Assembly (NCBI GenBank): GCA_020637235.1
Contig: JACJWG010000001.1
Span: forward strand, 310,001-374,000
DNA from: Acidimicrobiaceae bacterium
GTDB taxonomy: Bacteria > Actinomycetota > Acidimicrobiia > Acidimicrobiales > Ilumatobacteraceae
DNA: 64,000 nucleotides
Direction: 5' to 3'
Positions 58,301 through 64,000 of the stretch are shown piece by piece. The stretch's first letter is position 1. Each line of letters begins with the position of its first letter. The notes beneath the pieces were generated by a model. It was not told where the DNA came from and ran no database searches. It worked only from the letters and a program-made list of their open reading frames with translations. The translations under genes were made by a program, and so were the position numbers.

Positions 58301-60110
58301 GCTGCCGCCGGTCCTCGCGTCCGATCTGGTGAGCCTCACCGTGGGAACGACCGCGACCGTGGCGGTGCTCGCCAACGACGTCGACCCCGACGGTCCGAAC
58401 GACGGGCTCTCGATCGCGAGCCTGGGTTCGGTGTCGCCCGCCGGCGGTGCGAGCGCCGCCGTGAGCGGCAAGAGCGTGCGGGTCACCGCGGGTGGCACCG
58501 CCGGCACCTTCCAGGTTCCCTACACGGTGGTGGATGCCGACGGTCAGCGAGCCTCGTCGACGCTCACCATCGTGGTGACCGACATCCCCAACCGGCCTCC
58601 GGTGGCCGTCGACGACACCCTCGTCACCGTGGCGCTGCCGTTCTCGGTGAACGTCGTGAGCAACGACACCGATCCCGACGGTGGCACGCTGCGGCTCGTC
58701 AGCATCGACAGCGTGTCGCCCGCCTCGGCGGGTCGACCCCGCATCGACGGCAACCGGGTGGCGTTCGAACCCGACCGCAGCTTCAGCGGCACGATCGTGA
58801 TCGTCTACACCGTGGCCGACGAGCAGGGCCGCACCGATCAGGGTGCGCTCACGGTGACGATGTCGGCCTGCCCGGCGTTGCCGACGATCGCGAACCAGAC
58901 CGCCAGCACCTCGCCGAACACCCCGGTCGACGTGAAGGTGCTGACCGCCGCGATCGCAGGCGTCACGCTCACACCCGACGCGCCGTCGAGCGGCAGCGTC
59001 AGCGTGGTGGGTGGCACGACGCTGCGCTACACCCCGGTCGCCGGGGGCTCGGCCACGGTGGGCTTCGCCGTCGCCAACGCCTGCGGCGAACGCCGCGCCG
59101 CCACCCTGACCGTCACGGCCAACACCCGCCCGGTCGCCGTGGCGGACACCGCGGTCACCAAGCGCAACACCGACGTCGTGGTGGACGTGCTCGGCAACGA
59201 CAGCGATCCCGACAGCGGCGACACGATCCGGGTCGCCTCGGTGACGGCCGGTACCGGGGGAACCGTGGCGATCAGCGGCGGCACGGTGACGTTCAAGCCG
59301 GCCCGCAACTTCACCGGCACCGCACGGTTCACCTACACGATCGAGGACACCTCGGGCGCCACCGGCTCGGCGACCGTGTCGGTCGAGGTCGGCAATGCCG
59401 CGCCACGCGCCCGCAACGACGAGGTGATCGTGCTCGAGACGGCGACCGTGGTCGTCGCCACCGTGCTCGACAACGACACCGACACGGACGGCGACCCGCT
59501 CACCGTGACGGCCGTCGGCGCATTGCCGGCCTCAGCGCTCGGCTCGACGGCGACGACGAACGGCACCACGGTTCGTGTCGATCTCGACCCGGCGCTCGGG
59601 CCCGGCGCATTCACCTTCACGTACACGGTGAGCGACGGACTCGACACCGCCACGGCCAACGTCACCGTCCGCCTCACGGACGTGAACGACCCCCCGGTCG
59701 TGGTGAGCGAGACCGTGGTCCTCGATCTGGACGTCCAGCAGGCGATCACCGTGCAGGTGCTGTCGAACGACTACGACCCCGACGGCGACCACGGTGATCT
59801 GCGGATCACCGAGATCGTCGGGCCAGGCGAGATCGTCAACGGCCGACGGATTCGCTACACGCACGTGGGGGATGCCGCCGCCACGGTCACCATCACGTAC
59901 ACGGTGAGTGACGGAGAGGACACGGATACAGGTATTCTCACCATTTCGGTCGTGGCGGCACCGCCACCCACGACCACCGAACCACCGACCACCACCACCG
60001 AGCCGCCGCCCACCACCGAGCCGCCGCCCACCACCGAGCCGCCGCCCACCACGGAACCGCCGCCCACGACCGTGGCACCGCTGAACGATCCTCCTCCGGA
60101 AGGCCCCTGA
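55335..60110 (+). CDS. Membrane-anchored protein with beta-propeller-like region and about 12 cadherin/Ig-like repeats
   Basis: 1591 aa, ATG with GGGAGG upstream. After a signal-anchor helix (about 22-48) comes a region of about 320 residues with repeated beta-blades (TTWLSAESGGRIALV ..., GDRAYVVDADRGEVRVLAGDT ..., DGSLWLVDRAGRRLV). Then about 12 tandem domains of 85-97 residues each follow a pattern such as PPVAVDD ... VLANDxDPDGD ... F-x-YTVxD; the ninth is degenerate. The C-terminus is Pro/Thr-rich (repeated PPPTTE). DPDGD loops suggest calcium binding. The N-terminal layout and the following MoxR, DUF58 and transglutaminase genes match the FN3 protein of the bifidobacterial PFNA cluster, with cadherin-like in place of FN3 repeats. 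Probably an extracellular adhesive or scaffold protein. Confidence 0.85.
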   Translation: MQTMTLQRSSAPVLVGGARGAALVTLKVLAAVAVTALVVGVIVFARNEHTTAVDADIGTTWLSAESGGRIALVAPRAARPSLSTQLVDDEAAYDLADLGGRLVVHDRVEGGIIVFDAASGVELDRFDGPVTTDPRPALVSAGDRAYVVDADRGEVRVLAGDTLSEPLALDFEPSDWAAGADGSLWLVDRAGRRLVRSDGTDLAPVAGELNGDDFELTVFDGEPAVYEPSTGRLRWLRAGTSFDVPGAAGGGVTALLAEANAASACLVVLTPTRVSCHTREGVLSDVELGGPVPADGVVGGDDDVVVVAVTGSSQLTIIDVATGAVTTVERRAPSDRRPLVRIVAGTVMVDDPGSRYAYTITSPTAEPVETDKLSRRTVVITSDGTPTEGGLGNVDADAEVTGAINGEADDTPADDDGRNDPPLPRPDRATTRTGREITIDVLANDVDPDGDALAVIAVDPLSPGDGTTSVLGGTSVRYEPPEESSNRTITFEYQVADPGGLVAAATVTVELIGDGSNREPAAADDTIQTRTGSPVTVPVLANDRDADGDPLTVVLAEGAANGTLAVDGGVQVRYEPEAGFVGEDSFEYEVSDGYGGSARATVTVTVTDGTAENRPPTAVDDRVSVQAGIPFQLDPLANDSDPDGDRITLERVTPLANVQVDIEGTTLRLLAGSGVSGLVAFSYTIADEAGAEASARIVAFVEQPAQGEPPVAIDDRATTSAEATIDVVANDISPDGSQLVVDSYTQPTSGSVVSISPTALRFTPAAGFVGTTVFTYTITNATGLADTATVTVEVVPSSNSGPVAVDDVVTIYQGQWAEVRALANDRHPEGLPIAYSGLPSVSVGSARILGNGAIRFQPPNDDLTTYVVGYRIRDSLDRTASATITVRVVALPAVNLLPITTNDLESVAPGGAVDIAVLANDRDPDGGALTLVSVTSPSRGRADRIGNGVRYTAPNDDGGGVVVFGYTVVDDEGGTAIGSVSVQIALRPKLPPVLASDLVSLTVGTTATVAVLANDVDPDGPNDGLSIASLGSVSPAGGASAAVSGKSVRVTAGGTAGTFQVPYTVVDADGQRASSTLTIVVTDIPNRPPVAVDDTLVTVALPFSVNVVSNDTDPDGGTLRLVSIDSVSPASAGRPRIDGNRVAFEPDRSFSGTIVIVYTVADEQGRTDQGALTVTMSACPALPTIANQTASTSPNTPVDVKVLTAAIAGVTLTPDAPSSGSVSVVGGTTLRYTPVAGGSATVGFAVANACGERRAATLTVTANTRPVAVADTAVTKRNTDVVVDVLGNDSDPDSGDTIRVASVTAGTGGTVAISGGTVTFKPARNFTGTARFTYTIEDTSGATGSATVSVEVGNAAPRARNDEVIVLETATVVVATVLDNDTDTDGDPLTVTAVGALPASALGSTATTNGTTVRVDLDPALGPGAFTFTYTVSDGLDTATANVTVRLTDVNDPPVVVSETVVLDLDVQQAITVQVLSNDYDPDGDHGDLRITEIVGPGEIVNGRRIRYTHVGDAAATVTITYTVSDGEDTDTGILTISVVAAPPPTTTEPPTTTTEPPPTTEPPPTTEPPPTTEPPPTTVAPLNDPPPEGP

Positions 60111-61094
60111 ATGACCCTCATCGAGATGCTCGACCCCGCGTCGCGTGAACGGGGCAGCACTGCCCTCCAGCGACTCCATTCGTCGGTGGCCGGCGTGATC
60201 CGGGGCAAGGACCACGAGATCGATCTGGCACTGGCGTGCATGGTGGCGGGCGGTCACCTCCTGATCGAGGACAAGCCGGGCACGGGCAAGACCACGATGG
60301 CGAAGGCGATCGCCGCGTCGATCGGCGGATCGGTGCGACGCGTGCAGTTCACCCCCGACCTGCTGCCGTCGGACATCACCGGTGTCACCGTGTTCAACCC
60401 GGCCACCACCGAGTTCACCTATCGCGAAGGCCCGGCGTTCGCGAACCTGCTCATCGCCGACGAGATCAACCGTGCCTCGCCGAAGACGCAGGCCGCACTG
60501 CTCGAGGTGATGGAGGAACGCCAGATCACCGCCGACGGCGTCACGCGGCCGGTCCCCGATCCGTTCATGGTGGTCGCGACCCAGAACCCGCTCGACTTCC
60601 AGGGCACCTACCCGCTGCCCGAGGTGCAGCTCGACCGGTTCTCGATGAAGCTCGAGCTCGGCTACGCGCCCGCCGATGCCGAGCTCGAGGTGATGGCACG
60701 CATCCGCAACGAGCAGCCGTCGGCACAGCAGGTGATGACCACCGAGCAGTTCCGCGAGCTCGTGGTGCTGGCCAGCCGCGTGAACGTGGCGCCGGCCCTG
60801 CACCGCTACGTGCTCGAGATCGTCACCGCCACTCGCGCCCACCGCGACCTGCGCCTCGGCGTCAGCACCCGCGGTGCGATCACCCTGCTCGCGGTGATCC
60901 GGGCGATGGCGCTCGGACGCAACCGTGCGTTCGCGACGCCCGAGGACGTGAAGGACGTCGCGGTGCAGGTGCTCGCCCACCGCGTCGCCGTCACCCCCGA
61001 GGCCGAGATCGAAGGCATCACCAACGAAGAGGTCGTCGGCTCGATCCTGGCCTCCACCCCCGTGCCGCGTGCACGAGAGACGGTCGATGGTTGA
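60111..61094 (+). CDS. MoxR-type AAA ATPase
   Basis: 327 aa; the ATG directly follows the previous stop with no gap. Walker A is in HLLIEDKPGTGKTTMAKAIA (57-62), Walker B in NLLIADEINRASPKTQAALLEVMEERQIT, sensor 1 in VVATQNPLDFQGTYPLPEVQLDRF and the Arg finger region in LGVSTRGAITLL. MoxR proteins are chaperone-like ATPases that nearly always pair with DUF58/VWA proteins, as here. Confidence 0.95.
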   Translation: MTLIEMLDPASRERGSTALQRLHSSVAGVIRGKDHEIDLALACMVAGGHLLIEDKPGTGKTTMAKAIAASIGGSVRRVQFTPDLLPSDITGVTVFNPATTEFTYREGPAFANLLIADEINRASPKTQAALLEVMEERQITADGVTRPVPDPFMVVATQNPLDFQGTYPLPEVQLDRFSMKLELGYAPADAELEVMARIRNEQPSAQQVMTTEQFRELVVLASRVNVAPALHRYVLEIVTATRAHRDLRLGVSTRGAITLLAVIRAMALGRNRAFATPEDVKDVAVQVLAHRVAVTPEAEIEGITNEEVVGSILASTPVPRARETVDG

Positions 61095-61097
61095 CCC

Positions 61098-62264
61098 GTG
61101 ACCTCCACGGCCGGCCAACGGGTCCAGGTTCGACTCACGGCCACCGGCCTCAGCGTGGTGGTGATCTCGCTGCTCGCGCTGGTGGTGTGGGTGCTCGCCG
61201 GGTACGTCGAGTTCGTCCTCGTCGCGCTCGTCGGGCTGGTGCTCGTCGGCCTCGCGCTGCTGTGGCCCCGGGTGGCCTCGGACGTCACCTTCGTCAGGAT
61301 CAACCCGCCGCGCCTCGTCGGCCGCGGCGACGTGATGGCGATCACGCTCGAAGCCGAGTCGTCGCGAGCGACGCCGCCGGCGCGACTCATCGACCAGATC
61401 GCCGGAGCCACCGTCGAGATCCCGTTGCCGGCGCTGCGCGCCGAGGTGCCGGTGGAGATCCACTACCGCATCCGAGCCCTGCGCCGTGGGGTGCACCAGC
61501 TCGGTCCGCTGCTCGAGGCCCGCAGCGATCCGCTGTCGGTGGTGACCCGCACGGTCGAGCACGACGAGGTCAACGAGGTGCTCGTGCATCCGCGGATCCT
61601 GCCGCTCACCAACTCCGATGGGGGTGCCCGCATTCTCCAGAACCGCGCGCGCCTGCCGCGCCTGAGCGACGACCCGCTCGCCGACTTCCGCTCGCTGCGC
61701 GAGTACGTCGTCGGTGACGACGAGCGGCTGGTGCACTGGCCGACGGTGGCACGCACCGGCACGCTGATGGTGCGCGATCACTTCGAGCTGCGCCGGACGA
61801 CACGGCTCGTGGTGCTCGAGACGCTCGACAGTGCCGGCAGCGAGCAGCAGTTCGAAGACGCGGCCGAGATCGCGGCGAGCATCGTGTGCGAGTCGCTCGA
61901 CCGGACGATCGCGGTCGGCATCCGCAGCCGCGATGTCGCCCATCCCGGCCGCCTCGGCACGATCTCCCACCGCTCGGAAGCGCTCGAGTTCTTCGCCCGG
62001 GTGCAGCGCACCTCGGCCACCGAGACCGTGCCGGCGACGGCGTTGCGCATCGCGCAGCGACACGCCGACCAGATCTTCGTCGTGGCTCCGGGCAACTCGC
62101 CGTTGCTCGCGCAGCTCGCGGCGACGCCGTCACTCGCACGGCAGCTCGTGATGGTGCGGATCGTCGACCGGTCGCTCCCGGTACGCCCGCTGCCGGTGCG
62201 TTCGTTCGACGTCGCGAGCGCCGACGAGTTCGGTGGTCTGTGGCGCGTGGCGGTGGGCGCATGA
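61098..62264 (+). CDS. DUF58 domain membrane protein
   Basis: 388 aa, GTG start. Two adjacent membrane helices (about 14-55) are followed by a beta-rich part and the DUF58 signature: DFRSLREYVVGDDERLVHWPTVARTGTLMVRDH, then a VWA-like fold (RLVVLETLDSAGSEQQFEDAAEIAASIVCESL). Partner of MoxR. Coupled to the next gene by a 4-nt overlap. Confidence 0.92.
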   Translation: MTSTAGQRVQVRLTATGLSVVVISLLALVVWVLAGYVEFVLVALVGLVLVGLALLWPRVASDVTFVRINPPRLVGRGDVMAITLEAESSRATPPARLIDQIAGATVEIPLPALRAEVPVEIHYRIRALRRGVHQLGPLLEARSDPLSVVTRTVEHDEVNEVLVHPRILPLTNSDGGARILQNRARLPRLSDDPLADFRSLREYVVGDDERLVHWPTVARTGTLMVRDHFELRRTTRLVVLETLDSAGSEQQFEDAAEIAASIVCESLDRTIAVGIRSRDVAHPGRLGTISHRSEALEFFARVQRTSATETVPATALRIAQRHADQIFVVAPGNSPLLAQLAATPSLARQLVMVRIVDRSLPVRPLPVRSFDVASADEFGGLWRVAVGA

Positions 62265-64000
62265 GCGTCGTGTCCGCCGATCGGCGGGCACGTGCCGAGC
62301 CGCCGGCGCGGCCGCCGCTGGCGCCCGCCGGGCCGGCGCTCGGGTTGCGCTCGAGGGTGCGGCGCGAATCGTGGGTCCGCGCCGCGATCGGCGCTGTGGC
62401 GGCAGCAGCCACGGTGGCGATCGCCGCGCTCCAGCTGTCCCGTGTGTTCGGCGACGCCCGCGACACGGTCGATGCCGCGATCGGCGCCGTCGCCGCCGGC
62501 CTGGTCGCGCTCGGCGTGCACCGGCGTCCGTGGTACGTCCGCACGGTGGCGATCGCCGCGGCCGTCGTGGTGGCATCGCTCACCGCCCTGGCGCGAGAGG
62601 GCGGATCGGCCGGATCCCTGCCGTCGTCGCTCGCCACGGGCATCGGCGACGCGATGGGCGCCGCCTGGCCCTCGCCGGCGTTCGCATCCACCATCGTGTC
62701 GTTCGTCGCGCTCAGCGCGATCGCCGGTGGTGTCGCCGCCGATCTGACGCTGCATCGTCGAGCGGCGCTCGGGCTGGTCCCGTCGCTCGGCATCTGGGGG
62801 TTGGTCGCCCTGCTGTCGGCGCGCGCCGGCGATCCGCCGGTCGCGGCGGTGGTGGCGTGGATCGTCGCGATGATCGTGCTGCTGCGGGTCGCGAGCGACG
62901 ATCGCACCGGTGGTGGCGGTTGGCTGTACCTGTCGCTGGCGGTGCTGCTCGCCGTCGGCATCCCCGTCGTCGGCTCCTCCGCCCTGTCGAAGGATCGCTA
63001 CGACCCGCGCGACGCGCGCGAGCCCGACCCGGTCACGGAACGCACCGCAGCACCGCTCGGCCGGCTGCTCGAGTGGCGATCCATCACCCCGGCCGTCGAG
63101 ATGTTCCGATCCGATCTCGTCGACCCCGCGCGATGGCGGTTGGTGGCGCTGCCGCGCTACGACGGTCGTGCCTGGTTGCCGGCGCAGGACTACCGCGTGT
63201 TCGGCGGCGCGGTCGACACCCCGATCGACGACGCGCCCACGATCGACGTGACCGTCACGATGGGCGAGTTGGAGTCGCGTTGGGTGCCGACGGTGGGTCA
63301 TGTCGTGCAGGTGGCCGGCGCCGACAGCGCCCTGCAGGTGGACGGCGAGCGCAGCAGCGTGCTCACGGAGGTGCCGCCCACCCTCGGCGACGACTTCGAG
63401 CTGGCGGTGCAATTCGTGGAGGTGCAGCCGTCGGAGCTGAGCGGGACCGACGCCGACGAGGCCGATCCGGTCACCGTCGAGCTGCCCCCGGCGATCACCG
63501 ATCTGGCGACGCTGATCACGGCGGGTGCGACCTCCGACGTCGACCGGGCGGCGAGCATCGCTCGCTATCTCGCGACCGAGTACGTGCTCGACCCCGAGAC
63601 GCCGCCGGGTCATTCGCTCGCCGAGCTCGAGCTGTTCCTCACCCGGTCGCGCCGGGGCAGCGACGAGCAGTTCGTCGCCGCGTACGGCCTGCTCGCCGCT
63701 GCGGTCGGGCTGCCGGTGCGGGTGGCCGTCGGGTTCGAGGCCGCCGCCGATCCGGCAGGCGGCAGCGTCGCCATGTCGAGTGGGGCCACCGCGTGGCCGG
63801 AGGTCGCGTTCGACGACTTCGGGTGGGTGGCGTTCGACCCGTTGCCGACCTCGGCCGACGCCGAGGGCACGAGCACGGGTGAGGGCGACGTCGCCCCCGT
63901 GCAGGATCCGATCGCGACCACACCCACCACGGCGCCTCCGGTGCCGGACGCCGCCGACGCACCCGAGCCCGACAACGACGCCGTCGAGCTCGCACCGACG
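62261..64000 (+). CDS. TgpA/DUF3488-like membrane protein with degenerate transglutaminase domain (3' end outside window)
   Basis: 580 codons open to the window edge, from the ATG overlapping the DUF58 stop. The N-terminal 250 residues carry several membrane helices (ACG-rich VAAAATVAIAALQ, VAIAAAVVVASLTAL, FASTIVSFVALSAI, LGLVPSLGIWGLVALLSA, WLYLSLAVLLAVGI). An extracytoplasmic region follows with a transglutaminase-core-like fold. The catalytic motif is changed: where active members have G-x-C-x-x-F and H-A-W-x-E, this has GSDEQF (Asp468) and TAWPEV (Thr510), while FDP (Asp526) is kept. A Pro/Thr-rich linker starts at the edge. It is likely a non-catalytic binding domain in a MoxR/DUF58 system. 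Confidence 0.82.
   Translation, partial: MSVVSADRRARAEPPARPPLAPAGPALGLRSRVRRESWVRAAIGAVAAAATVAIAALQLSRVFGDARDTVDAAIGAVAAGLVALGVHRRPWYVRTVAIAAAVVVASLTALAREGGSAGSLPSSLATGIGDAMGAAWPSPAFASTIVSFVALSAIAGGVAADLTLHRRAALGLVPSLGIWGLVALLSARAGDPPVAAVVAWIVAMIVLLRVASDDRTGGGGWLYLSLAVLLAVGIPVVGSSALSKDRYDPRDAREPDPVTERTAAPLGRLLEWRSITPAVEMFRSDLVDPARWRLVALPRYDGRAWLPAQDYRVFGGAVDTPIDDAPTIDVTVTMGELESRWVPTVGHVVQVAGADSALQVDGERSSVLTEVPPTLGDDFELAVQFVEVQPSELSGTDADEADPVTVELPPAITDLATLITAGATSDVDRAASIARYLATEYVLDPETPPGHSLAELELFLTRSRRGSDEQFVAAYGLLAAAVGLPVRVAVGFEAAADPAGGSVAMSSGATAWPEVAFDDFGWVAFDPLPTSADAEGTSTGEGDVAPVQDPIATTPTTAPPVPDAADAPEPDNDAVELAPT

Noticed and set aside
59532..63613. Overlapping long minus-strand frames opposite MoxR, DUF58 and the transglutaminase-like gene
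   Set aside because: All three plus-strand genes are recognisable families in a coupled operon.

Overview
The window is high-GC actinobacterial chromosome. It shows GTG starts, 4-nt ATGA/GTGA overlaps, TANNNT -10 boxes very close to start codons and a zinc-binding S14. The mix of genes, including an L22 with a C-terminal accessory domain and LDTR-repeat surface proteins, suggests Acidimicrobiia (Ilumatobacter-like). That placement is inference, not something the sequence proves. Coding density is very high, and no gene-free stretch exceeds about 210 bp. I noticed no tRNA, rRNA, CRISPR array or transposase.

Layout. 1-3.6 kb: small-molecule metabolism (a 2-keto-4-pentenoate hydratase fragment, an epimerase, and a minus-strand GNAT / RidA / hydroxyacid dehydrogenase operon). 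3.7-5.2 kb: tuf-rpsJ, closed by a perfect 12-bp hairpin. 5.4-33.2 kb: an HtrA-type protease followed by a large surface-polysaccharide locus. This has CDP-glucose genes (rfbF, rfbG, an rfbC-like epimerase and an SAF-domain dehydrogenase), glycosyltransferases of several families, a secreted LDTR-repeat protein, a GH9 glycosidase, and a translationally coupled Wzz-like / Wzx / Gfo-Idh / epimerase / Wzy-or-ligase / GT2 operon. It continues with an acyltransferase, a GT4, a Gfo/Idh plus TIM-barrel pair, and WecG, an acetyltransferase and a GT8. 33.4-45.9 kb: rplC to map, the rest of the S10 and spc operons in canonical order, with its own promoter and structured leader. 45.9-50.1 kb: a minus-strand pyrR-pyrB-pyrC operon ending in a GT1 glycosyltransferase, with a PyrR-binding loop just before the pyrR ribosome binding site. 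50.3-55.2 kb: an atypical pyruvate-kinase-like gene behind an 11-nt-period GTTCA repeat (PHO-box-like), an L,D-transpeptidase carrying LDTR repeats, and an FAH-family hydrolase. 55.3-64 kb: a membrane-anchored protein with about 12 cadherin/Ig-like repeats, MoxR ATPase, DUF58 protein and a transglutaminase-like membrane protein that runs off the window.

How the genes fit together. The polysaccharide locus looks like a Wzx/Wzy pathway making an acylated heteropolysaccharide that contains a CDP-derived deoxysugar. No initiating phosphoglycosyltransferase is visible in the window. The most striking structural point is that the usually contiguous str-S10-spc-alpha ribosomal region is broken at three places: before tuf, between rpsJ and rplC, and after map. 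The middle break holds about 28 kb of glycan genes. The right-end cluster resembles the PFNA cluster of bifidobacteria (FN3 protein, AAA ATPase, DUF58, transglutaminase), but has cadherin-like repeats and an apparently inactive transglutaminase.
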